Assembly: GCA_913053815.1 (NCBI GenBank)
Contig: CAJXGK010000080.1
Coordinates: forward strand, 1 to 7,695
Direction: 5' to 3'
DNA length: 7,695 nucleotides
From: an uncultured Rhodanobacteraceae bacterium
Lineage (GTDB): Bacteria > Pseudomonadota > Gammaproteobacteria > Xanthomonadales > Rhodanobacteraceae
A program made the translations under genes and the position numbers. Positions 1 through 6,487 of the stretch are shown piece after piece. The notes under the pieces are model-generated. The model ran no database searches, was not told the origin of the DNA, and saw only the letters and a program-made list of their open reading frames with translations. The stretch's first letter is position 1. The number at the start of each line of letters is the position of its first letter.

Positions 1-116
1 GAGGATAGTTTTTTGATCTTGTGAGGCGAATAGGGGGTCTATTTATCGGTAAAGAGCGAAAAAATGGACCGGGTTTCCCCTGCTGTAGTCGATTCTTCCT
101 AAGTCCGACAGGCCCC
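1..116 (+). mobile_element. MITE-like palindromic repeat, copy 1 (left part cut by window edge)
   Basis: This stretch matches 3059-3174 base for base with no gaps at a constant offset of 3058; by hand count about 100 of 116 positions agree (roughly 86%). The right end, 98-116, is the terminal inverted repeat CCTAAGTCCGACAGGCCCC. The matching left arm would lie before base 1, so only the right two thirds of the element is visible. A T-run at 9-14 and an A-run at 59-64 are the remains of the internal stem seen in copy 2, but the left arm of that stem has diverged here. No transposase is encoded. The element sits about 135 bases upstream of the lytic transglycosylase start. It could be a MITE, a deleted IS end pair or a structured intergenic repeat; the sequence alone does not decide. 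Confidence 0.7.
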
Positions 117-250
117 TAGATAGGCATGAGGTGAGTGAGGCCGTAACGCCGCAATTGGGCCGTACCGTAGGTTTATCGAGGTGCCCCATAGCCGGGTGCC
201 ATCCCGAAGCGTGCATGGACAGTGGCCAGCGGGTATTGCAGACTGGCTGC

Positions 251-1180
251 ATGCAAGCAACGGTGCGCACTTGTGGTCCGATAGCCGGATTCATTCTGGC
301 GCTGATTTTATATGGGGTAAGCATGCCGACGGCCGCAGCCGGTTTGTGGCGATGCCAAGGCTCGCAGGGTGAGATGGTGTTCACCTCCCGCACCACAGGT
401 TATGGCCATTGTCGGCGTGTGTACGTCTTTGCACAATCACCGGGCCGCTCAGCCAGATCTCCGGACCGGCGGCTTGCTTCGGCCAAGCAACGCCGAACAT
501 CATCGACTACGAAGCCCATTCTGGGAGGTCGGAAAACAGATCATAAGCACCGGATTCGGCCCCATCCAGTAATCCTGCGCGGTACGGTTTACCGTATCAC
601 CCATACCAATGGCAGTGTTGAATACACCAACCTTCCCGGAACAAAAGCAGGTGCCAAGCGGGTACAAAAGCTGTTTTCTTACTTCACAACCTGCTATGCC
701 TGCGGGATAAATTCAACCATCAACTGGCATACCACGCCGTTGCGGTTACATGCCTATCAACAAGCCATTCATAGTGCTGCCAAGCGCTGGCGTCTCGATC
801 CAGCACTGCTGCAGGCTATAATCCATGCCGAGAGCGCCTTCAACCCTTATGCCGTTTCGGCGAAGGGGGCCGCCGGGTTGATGCAGCTGATGCCGGATAC
901 GGCGGTGGCCATGGGAGTGGCTCATGTTTTCAATCCGCAACAGAACATCGCCGGCGGGGCCCGTTATCTGGCCCTGCTATTGACGGAATTTGGTGGAAAA
1001 GTATCGTTGGCGGCCGCGGCTTACAACGCTGGGAGCCTAGCCGTGAAGAAATACGCCGGTATCCCTCCCTATCCTGAAACCAGGGTGTACGTAAAGCGTG
1101 TGTCGATATTGCAGCAGCGCTACGATCAAGCGGCACAGCAGAGTTCGTGGGTAACTTCGGGACACAATAGGGTGGACTAA
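251..1180 (+). CDS. Secreted SLT-family lytic transglycosylase
   Basis: Periplasmic murein lytic transglycosylase, 309 residues from the chosen start; it would cleave the MurNAc-GlcNAc bond of peptidoglycan with release of a 1,6-anhydro product. Residues 1-30 form a signal peptide (MQATVRTCG, then a hydrophobic core, then PTAAA) with likely cleavage before GLWRC. Two short segments, about 31-60 and 111-145, resemble each other (LWRCQGSQGEMVFTSR and VYRITHTNGSVEYTNLPG) and look like the DUF4124-type module often found before SLT domains. A basic, Ser/Arg-rich linker separates them. CYAC (148-151) follows the second. The SLT domain covers about 170-295: catalytic Glu194 in HAES, GLMQLMP at 209-215, AYNAG at 257-261. 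The frame is open back to a GTG at 131 and there is an ATG at 215; I prefer 251 because it places the signal peptide at the N terminus, although no clear Shine-Dalgarno precedes it. The exact subfamily is not assigned. Confidence 0.88.
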   Translation: MQATVRTCGPIAGFILALILYGVSMPTAAAGLWRCQGSQGEMVFTSRTTGYGHCRRVYVFAQSPGRSARSPDRRLASAKQRRTSSTTKPILGGRKTDHKHRIRPHPVILRGTVYRITHTNGSVEYTNLPGTKAGAKRVQKLFSYFTTCYACGINSTINWHTTPLRLHAYQQAIHSAAKRWRLDPALLQAIIHAESAFNPYAVSAKGAAGLMQLMPDTAVAMGVAHVFNPQQNIAGGARYLALLLTEFGGKVSLAAAAYNAGSLAVKKYAGIPPYPETRVYVKRVSILQQRYDQAAQQSSWVTSGHNRVD

Positions 1181-1189
1181 ATCCGGCTC

Positions 1190-1735
1190 GTATGGTGACC
1201 GAGGATGGCGGGATAGATACCGATCAGATGAACCCGGGTTACCGGAATTGATAGCCGCATCGGTCTGGATGAAATCTTTAGCGGCTTGCTGCAGCACATC
1301 AGTATAGAAAAATGGGATCGCTGCCAGGGTCTGGAAAGAGGCGACGGGAAGCCTCAAGTGACGTTGCATCGTTGCGCCCGCTTGCGGATACGTTATGATT
1401 ATGACAAGGTCAGCCTGAGTAGGGTGGGGCGCAGTAGAAAGGGGGTGAAAGTGGAGGGCTTCCCGATCTTGTACTGTGGCGACAGAATAGGCCTTGGATT
1501 GTATGCTGCAGTGCGCCGTGGCTACACTAGGGCAGATTTCTTGCGGTGCCGGCTAAAGGGGAATGGTGGGGAATCCGCATGACGAGCGAAGTGACAAGTA
1601 AAGAACAGCTCCGGTACTGAGTGAGTGGATGAGCGCTTAGCCCACTGCTGTGGTTGCTCAAGTGAGAAGGTTGTAAGGAAGCCCGCCATTGAATGCGTAA
1701 CGGAGTGCCTGATTTGAGCGGGTACGTTCAAGCAT
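1190..1735 (-). pseudogene. Decayed HtrA-family serine protease gene (DegS/AlgW-like)
   Basis: Read on the minus strand, this gap holds scattered pieces in the order of a membrane-anchored HtrA protease. Certain: FIQTDAAIN (1247-1273), the most conserved HtrA motif, followed by SGNPG (1232-1246) and, in a shifted frame, LIGIYPAIL (1201-1227), matching the usual LIGINTAIL. The 8 or so residues normally between them are missing. Plausible but weaker: ADLVIII (1394-1414) where TDLAVLK with the catalytic Asp is expected, QDREA (1457-1471) where DGREA is expected, an IQG piece near 1490-1500 where the HVI(Q)GA after the catalytic His would be, and SMAGFLTTF near 1690-1670 where the membrane anchor would be. 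The pieces lie in different frames with several stops. The catalytic Ser is Pro, and the PDZ domain is absent: the remnant ends against the convergent transglycosylase stop. In living relatives the protein cleaves envelope-stress regulators such as RseA/MucA. The boundaries are estimates. Confidence 0.72.
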
Positions 1736-1753
1736 AACTGAGGGATAGCTTGC

Positions 1754-2404
1754 ATGGTACAGAGTCCTCGAATACGCAGTACGCTGGTGCTGTATACGGT
1801 GCCGGATGATATTCAGTGTCATCGAACCCGACTTGTACTGGCGGCCAAGGGGGTCGGTTATGAACGCGAAATCGTCAACCCCGATCAACCTAATCCCGAT
1901 GTCAGCGAATTGAACCCGTATGGCACAACGCCGATTCTGGCCGAGCGGGAGATCACTCTTTACGGGGCTGGGGTGATCTGTGAATACCTCGATGAGCGCT
2001 ATCCACATCCCCCCTTGATGCCGGTTGATCCACATGCCCGAGCCCGGTTGCGTCTGGCTATGATGCGGGTCGAGCGTGATTGGCTACCCTTGACGGTCGC
2101 CATTACCGCCGGGGGGCGTAACGCTGAGACCGCGCGCAAATATCTTCGTGAAGCGTTGATGGCCTCCGTGGATCTTTTCAAGGCCGCCCGGTTTCTACTC
2201 AATGCTGAAATCAGCCTGGCCGATTGTCTGGTCGCTCCGTTGATTTGGAGATTGCCCGCTTACGGTATTCACCTGCCGCGAAGCGCGTCTGCGGTGAATG
2301 ATTATGGTGAACGCCTCTTTTCCAGTCCTGGTTTCGCGCGTAGTATGACGCCGGTAGAACGTTCTTTGCGCGAATCATTAAATGAGCGACACACCTCCCA
2401 TTGA
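1754..2404 (+). CDS. sspA: Stringent starvation protein A (GST-fold RNA polymerase-associated protein)
   Basis: 216 residues, close to the E. coli protein (212). SspA binds RNA polymerase holoenzyme and alters transcription in starvation and acid stress; it has a glutathione-S-transferase fold but no transferase activity. The thioredoxin-like N-terminal half carries LVLYTVPDDIQCHRTRLVLA (11-30) and LNPYGTTPIL (53-62). The family hallmark PHPPLMPV is at 84-91, followed by the helical half with VERDW (106-110), an RKYLREAL segment (128-135) and ISLADCLVAPLIWRLP (153-168). The ATG at 1754 is preceded by TGAGGG with about 9 bases of spacing, a good Shine-Dalgarno. sspB starts inside its last codons. 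No convincing sigma-70 promoter is visible in the 70 bases upstream, and the upstream neighbour is the decayed protease remnant instead of an operon partner such as petABC, which often precedes sspA in gamma- and betaproteobacteria. Confidence 0.95.
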   Translation: MVQSPRIRSTLVLYTVPDDIQCHRTRLVLAAKGVGYEREIVNPDQPNPDVSELNPYGTTPILAEREITLYGAGVICEYLDERYPHPPLMPVDPHARARLRLAMMRVERDWLPLTVAITAGGRNAETARKYLREALMASVDLFKAARFLLNAEISLADCLVAPLIWRLPAYGIHLPRSASAVNDYGERLFSSPGFARSMTPVERSLRESLNERHTSH

Positions 2405-2852
2405 TATGAGCCCGTTACGGCCCTACCTGCTTAGAGCTCTGGTGGACTGGATTACCGACAACGGTTTGACCCCGCATTTGCAGGTGGATGCGCGGCAGCC
2501 GGGTGTTGTCGTACCGGCCTCAGCAGTACATGATGGCATGGTCGTCCTAAATATTGCCCCGCGCGCGGTCAGCCAGTTCTCTATGGATCTCGAAGAGGTT
2601 CGTTTTCTTGCCCGGTTTGGGGGGGTTAGCCAAAGTATCCGTATCCCCGTGGTGGCGATCCAAGCGGTGGTTGTCCGTGAGAACGGCCGTGGCATGGTGT
2701 TTCCGGATGAATCTCAGCCTGTTGCCGCCAGTGGGCCGGGGCCACAGGAGGTGGTCGATCTTGGAGGCAGTGAATGGTCAGAGGAGCCTCCTATCGAGGT
2801 GTCTGATCAACCCCAGGTGAAAGGGCCCCCGCGGCTGCGGGTCATCAAGTAA
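2382..2852 (+). CDS. sspB: ClpXP protease specificity-enhancing factor SspB
   Basis: 156 residues from the first ATG. SspB is the adaptor that binds ssrA-tagged polypeptides from stalled ribosomes and hands them to ClpXP. The substrate-binding core runs from about 13 to 110: RPYLLRALVDWITDNGLTPH (13-32), VLNIAPRAV (55-63), EVRFLARFGGVS (72-83). A flexible, Pro/acidic-rich linker (about 111-148) leads to the C-terminal PPRLRVIK, the XB motif that docks on the ClpX N domain (E. coli ends RPALRVVK). The start overlaps sspA by 23 bases. An alternative ATG at 2406, one base after the sspA stop, would give MSPLRPYLL and is equally reasonable; neither has a clear Shine-Dalgarno, which fits translation coupled to sspA. 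Confidence 0.94.
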   Translation: MSDTPPIDMSPLRPYLLRALVDWITDNGLTPHLQVDARQPGVVVPASAVHDGMVVLNIAPRAVSQFSMDLEEVRFLARFGGVSQSIRIPVVAIQAVVVRENGRGMVFPDESQPVAASGPGPQEVVDLGGSEWSEEPPIEVSDQPQVKGPPRLRVIK

Positions 2853-2892
2853 TTTCCAACCCATGACTTGGAGCACCCCGAAAAACCATCGT

Positions 2893-3001
2893 GAGCGATT
2901 CGAGTGTTCGGCGCTCCGGAGCGAATCTCCGTGACCTGTCAGCAAACAGGTGAGGGGGCGATGCTGCAACGCAGCAATCGAGTTGCGCAGAGGGTTTATT
3001 T
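2893..3001 (+). other. Hairpin-rich spacer after sspB, possible terminator
   Basis: The spacer between the sspB stop and the repeat element (2853-3011) has no credible gene. It holds three consecutive inverted repeats: GATTCG (2897-2902) with CGAATC (2922-2927), enclosing the palindrome CGCTCCGGAGCG (2912-2923); ACCTGT (2934-2939) with ACAGGT (2946-2951); and CGATGCTGC (2959-2967) with GCAGCAATCG (2971-2980), a 9-bp stem with one bulged A and a 3-base loop. A weak T-rich stretch (TTTATTT, about 2996-3002) lies too far from the last stem for a textbook intrinsic terminator. Terminator function for sspAB is an inference. Confidence 0.35.
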
Positions 3002-3011
3002 GATATCCCCC

Positions 3012-3174
3012 GGAGCTTGTCGGACTTGGGGGGGGCGTAGCGAAGCAGATAAAAAATTGCGGACCATTTTTTGATCTTTTGAGGCGAATAGGGGTTCTAT
3101 TTACCGATGAAGAGCAAAAAAATGGACCGATTTTCCACTGCCGTAGTCGATTCTTCCCAAGTCCGACAGGCTCC
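3012..3174. mobile_element. MITE-like palindromic repeat, copy 2 (complete)
   Basis: A 163-bp element bounded by terminal inverted repeats GGAGCTTGTCGGACTTGGG (3012-3030) and CCCAAGTCCGACAGGCTCC (3156-3174), which pair at 18 of 19 positions. Further inside, CGGACCATTTTTT (3060-3072) pairs with AAAAAATGGACCG (3117-3129) at 12 of 13 positions, so the element is close to one long palindrome with a loop near 3073-3116. Its right two thirds match copy 1 (1-116). No transposase reading frame is present, and I see no target-site duplication next to the ends (CCCCC on the left, TCGAC on the right); an 8-base G run at 3028-3035 may have altered the left arm. The small size, long inverted ends and a second dispersed copy fit a non-autonomous element mobilised in trans. 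The parent transposon family cannot be named from this window. Confidence 0.72.
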
Positions 3175-3179
3175 TCGAC

Positions 3180-4034
3180 TCAGGCAAAGCGTAGTGAAAA
3201 GTCTACGGCTTGCAGATGCTTGGTGATCGCACCGACCGAGATGAAATCGACCCCGCTGGCCGCAATCGCTGCTACGGCGTCCAGTTCTGTGCCACCTGAG
3301 GCCTCCAGAGGAATACGGTCGGCTGTCATGCGTACCGCTGCGGCAAGTCCTTGGAGATCAAAATTATCGAGCATGATCCGATCAGGCTGGGCGGAGATGG
3401 CTTGTTCGAGCTGTTGCTGATTTTCGACTTCCACCTCAACCTGCATACTCGGGTGGAGCGCGCGTGCTTGCCTGATGGCGGCCGCGATACTGCCCAGAGC
3501 AGCGATATGGTTTTCCTTGATCAGGACCCTATCGTACAGACCGTGACGGTGGTTGTGAGCGCCTCCACAGCGCACTGCATACTTCTGCGCGTAGCGCAGG
3601 GATGGCAGCGTTTTGCGAGTATCCAGGATCCGCGCCCGAAAGCCTGCAGCGGCCTGCACGTAGTGCGCGGCGAGCGTGGCGGTACCTGACAAGGTTTGCA
3701 GAAAATTGATGGCACAGCGTTCGGCCCCGAGCATGGCCCTGGCGTTGCCTGCAATCACGCATACGACCGCACCGGGTGACAGCGTATCGCCATCCTGCCC
3801 CGTCCATTGCAGGTGACAGTCTTGATCCAGGTGCTGAAAACAGCCCGTGAACCAGGCCTGACCGGCAAGGCGGGCCGCTTCACGGCAGACCAAGGTAGCG
3901 TGAGCTCGTTGCCTAGCAGGGATCAAGTCAGCGCTGACATCACCTGCGCCCAGGTCTTCGTGGAGTGCCGATACTACGTCGCGCAGTACTACCTCCGGTT
4001 CGGGAGGCTGGAGAATCTCGGGGGTAACGGTCAT
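3180..4034 (-). CDS. nadC: Nicotinate-nucleotide pyrophosphorylase (quinolinate phosphoribosyltransferase)
   Basis: 284 residues, the normal length. NadC converts quinolinate and PRPP to nicotinate mononucleotide, CO2 and pyrophosphate, the last step of the de novo branch before NAD assembly, in the cytosol. Visible motifs: EDLGAGDVSADLIP (26-39), ERCAINFLQTLSGTAT (105-120), DTRKTLPSLR (138-147), KYAVRCGGAHNHRHGLYD (151-168), LIKENH (171-176), EVEVEN (200-205), IMLDNF (220-225), EASGG (244-248) and ISVGAITKH (265-273). These include the basic residues (Arg140, Lys141, Arg163, Lys173) and acidic residues (Glu202, Asp223) of the active site. Small departures from the usual consensus are TLPSLR for TxPGLR and GGAHNHR for GGGxNHR. 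The ATG shares one base with the stop of the DUF1631 gene (TGATG), so translation is probably coupled. The stop lies 5 bases from the end of the repeat element, with no sign of truncation. Confidence 0.96.
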   Translation of the reverse strand: MTVTPEILQPPEPEVVLRDVVSALHEDLGAGDVSADLIPARQRAHATLVCREAARLAGQAWFTGCFQHLDQDCHLQWTGQDGDTLSPGAVVCVIAGNARAMLGAERCAINFLQTLSGTATLAAHYVQAAAGFRARILDTRKTLPSLRYAQKYAVRCGGAHNHRHGLYDRVLIKENHIAALGSIAAAIRQARALHPSMQVEVEVENQQQLEQAISAQPDRIMLDNFDLQGLAAAVRMTADRIPLEASGGTELDAVAAIAASGVDFISVGAITKHLQAVDFSLRFA

Positions 4035-6406
4035 CAGATACCTGTCGTAGAGTTTGAACTGTTGGTTGTGGATTGAGTTGCACGCAGGCGTTCGACAATC
4101 GCCTTCAAGGCGCGATCAAACAAGGGGGCCTCTGCAAGCGCCTGGGCATGTCCTGAGAGAATCAGGTTGGCCAACTCAGCGGCTGATTTGTCAGCGACTT
4201 TTAGGCCCCGCCGATTGACGAACAGATGGCGACCGCTGATGGAACTGATCCAGGATAACTTAGCCCGTTCATGTTGGCCTTGAGCATCGATAAAATCAAA
4301 CCAGGATCCTTGCTTGAGAGTACGGATAATATCCAGCTGCGCAGCATCCAGCATGATTTCGTTGGGTTCCGGCTCGCCGTTTTCCAGAGCCTGGGTGACT
4401 GAGGGTACGCTTGCGAACTTTTGGACGGGGTCTGTGGTGTCCCGATTCGGGGCCTCGATATCAGTTTGCTTGGCAACCGACCGGCGGCCATCGTCTGAGA
4501 CAGCCGGCCGTAGAACCTTCTGCGCACCCAACAAGGACGCGTAGATGGTACGCAAATCGGCCAGTAACCGGTTCATGTCCGGCTCGTGAAAAGCCACTGT
4601 CGACAGACCTCGCCTGAGGGTCTTTTCAAGATCGGGTAGCAAGGCGCGCAGTTTGTCTTGGGCGGCGACAGTGAGCTTAGGCTCCACGCTCCAGAGCAAA
4701 TCATCAATGAAGCGTACTGAGGACTTGTATTCTGCGGATTGTTCTCCTTGTCGTAGCAGTAGCAGAACCAGATAATTGGCCCATGGGCGGATCAGAAGAC
4801 TGTGGATTAGGGCAGGCGGGGTATGCTCACGCATCCTCGAAAGTACTTCACCGGCAGCCTGGCGCCGAGCGACGTCCAGTTTTTCACGTCCTTTGGCCGC
4901 CTCGGCAGCATGTTGTTCAGAGAGGTTAGCGCGTGTCCAGAATGATTGCAGTTTGGCGGTAAACTGCTCGTACTGGTGTGAGAAGACATTCAGATCATCG
5001 TTAAATCCTGTGAGAATGGTTTCGACAACTCGGCGAACTTCCTTGAGCAGGCGCTGATTCGGATCCGCTTTGCGGGTCCAACCTTTACCGGCATCGGCCA
5101 GCAGGTCGAGCAAACGTCGCGCCGGGTGAGCCCGCGAGGCAAACAGCCTGCGATCCTGTATTGCTACCTTGAGGTAGGGGATCTGCAGACGGGCCAGTAA
5201 GACCTGCATCTCTGCAGGCAGATTACGATCTTGCAGGATGTATTCAAACAGCATGGCAACGAGATCGATGGTGTCTTCCTCGTCAGTGGCGATCTGGCTC
5301 TGGCCACTGCTGTGTGCCACTTGGTTGAGAAGTGCCTGTTTTAGATGTTGAACATCGTCGCTTTCCCGGCCAGGAGATCTTGCATAGGAATTTATTTTGG
5401 CCACGTCCGTTTGCAGCAAAGTCAATGCGCTGAGGATCTGAGTCGGTCCGGGTAGGGGGCTGACACCATGGCGGGTAGGGGCTGAATTGTCGCTGTTTTC
5501 TACCGATCCCGTGTGGCGGCGAGGTCTGCTAGCGGCCAACAGATCGGCAAGTGTGGCCAGAATCTCCCGTTGGGTTGTCACGTCCCAGTTAGCTGGATCT
5601 TGAGCGGTTTCGGAATACTCTGATGAGACCGATACCGGCTTGCGGTTGCCTGGATGGCCACCTCGAATGGTCTGTCTGTGCCTAGCGGTTACGATAGAGT
5701 TAGGTACCTGAGGCAAAACACCGGTACGCGCGAGCGTAGCATTAATCTCGTCATACATACCGTCGATGCTACCCAGCACGTAGCGGTCAAAGAGTTTGTA
5801 AACGATCAATTTGATTGACACATCGGCAACCAGTTCCCGCAGTGCCTGCTGAAAGGCCTGGGTGAGAGCGGCTGGGTCCAGAGGCCCTAAGGCGCTCTTT
5901 TCGATGCGAACCCCACCGCATAACACGGATAGCCGTTCATTGAGCGCAAAGAGAGGGTGAGCGAAACGCATTTCAGCTTTGCTCGCCATGCGGCTGACAG
6001 CCAGAGTTTCTTCCAGCTGGCTATCTTCAATGAGACTGAGTTCCCGTTGTTCTCCCCCGGTATCCAGCGGATTTTTGCGAGTGCGCACTTTTCCGGCGGC
6101 CAGATCCACCAAGCGGTCGGCAATGTCTTGATTGAACAAGCGTTCGATGATGCTGTGTTTCTTGCGCAGCTCCCGCATGCCGTCAAAATAGGCCACCTGG
6201 ACGGCGTTATTGGAAGCCTTTTCAGCCAGATCGAACAGGGTGTCATCAAGATTATCAAAAAGAGATGTGGTGAACGCATGTAAGTGTTGCGAGGCAATAG
6301 TTTGTACCTTGCCAAGCAGCTCACCGAGGTGCGGCGGCTTATCTTGTTGAGAGGTGCCGATGAATACCACCTTGGCATTAAGCGTGGAATCGTTGGCCTG
6401 ATTCAT
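4034..6406 (-). CDS. DUF1631 family protein
   Basis: A 790-residue protein of unknown function, recognised as DUF1631 (sometimes mislabelled thymidine phosphorylase). Visible landmarks: an N-terminal helical part with FDNLDDTLFDLAEKA (50-64) and YFDGMRELRKKHSIIERLF (73-91); the block LSLIEDSQLEETLAVSRMAS (123-142) followed by a segment LFALNERLSVLCGG (152-165); KLIVYKLFDRYVLG (199-212) with MYDEIN (217-222) and GVLPQ (229-233). A low-complexity stretch follows. The C-terminal module has GSWFDF (700-705) and LFVNRRGLKVA (728-738), a beta-rich block reminiscent of PilZ-type folds, then a Ser/Thr/Asn-rich tail. No signal peptide or membrane segment is seen, so it is probably cytosolic. AGGTG ends 8 bases before the ATG at 6406 and supports this start. 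It lies 81 bases after the Trm112 gene and is coupled to nadC. A role in NAD metabolism is not implied by its sequence. Confidence 0.88.
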   Translation of the reverse strand: MNQANDSTLNAKVVFIGTSQQDKPPHLGELLGKVQTIASQHLHAFTTSLFDNLDDTLFDLAEKASNNAVQVAYFDGMRELRKKHSIIERLFNQDIADRLVDLAAGKVRTRKNPLDTGGEQRELSLIEDSQLEETLAVSRMASKAEMRFAHPLFALNERLSVLCGGVRIEKSALGPLDPAALTQAFQQALRELVADVSIKLIVYKLFDRYVLGSIDGMYDEINATLARTGVLPQVPNSIVTARHRQTIRGGHPGNRKPVSVSSEYSETAQDPANWDVTTQREILATLADLLAASRPRRHTGSVENSDNSAPTRHGVSPLPGPTQILSALTLLQTDVAKINSYARSPGRESDDVQHLKQALLNQVAHSSGQSQIATDEEDTIDLVAMLFEYILQDRNLPAEMQVLLARLQIPYLKVAIQDRRLFASRAHPARRLLDLLADAGKGWTRKADPNQRLLKEVRRVVETILTGFNDDLNVFSHQYEQFTAKLQSFWTRANLSEQHAAEAAKGREKLDVARRQAAGEVLSRMREHTPPALIHSLLIRPWANYLVLLLLRQGEQSAEYKSSVRFIDDLLWSVEPKLTVAAQDKLRALLPDLEKTLRRGLSTVAFHEPDMNRLLADLRTIYASLLGAQKVLRPAVSDDGRRSVAKQTDIEAPNRDTTDPVQKFASVPSVTQALENGEPEPNEIMLDAAQLDIIRTLKQGSWFDFIDAQGQHERAKLSWISSISGRHLFVNRRGLKVADKSAAELANLILSGHAQALAEAPLFDRALKAIVERLRATQSTTNSSNSTTGI

Positions 6407-6487
6407 GAGATGGGCACCTGCAGCTCTGTAGGCTTACATTCTCTTATATTCCAAGTGTATTTTCGTGACGGAGTACGCATTCCCGGA

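Noticed and set aside
131..250. Longer N terminus for the lytic transglycosylase (GTG at 131 or ATG at 215)
   Set aside because: These starts would put 40 or 12 extra residues before a well-formed signal peptide; kept as alternatives only.
1344..1464. 8-bp inverted repeat GGGAAGCC / GGCTTCCC about 100 bases apart
   Set aside because: Short and widely spaced; expected by chance in a sequence of this length and inside the pseudogene.
1286..1582. Plus-strand open frame of 98 codons
   Set aside because: Composition is unlike a protein, it has no recognisable motif, and it lies antisense to the protease remnant.
1511..1740. Possible group II intron 5' fragment or structured RNA (GTGCGCC start, GAGCGAAGTGACAAG, several short stems)
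   Set aside because: No intron domain V, no reverse transcriptase, and the stems are short. The minus-strand HtrA remnants explain the stretch better.
3079..3420. Plus-strand open frame of 113 codons starting inside the repeat
   Set aside because: It runs from the repeat element into the antisense of nadC. The part shared with copy 1 is open in both copies but is too short and too tied to the palindrome to call a gene.
5887..6378. Minus-strand open frame of 163 codons
   Set aside because: Alternate frame fully inside the DUF1631 gene, with no family resemblance.
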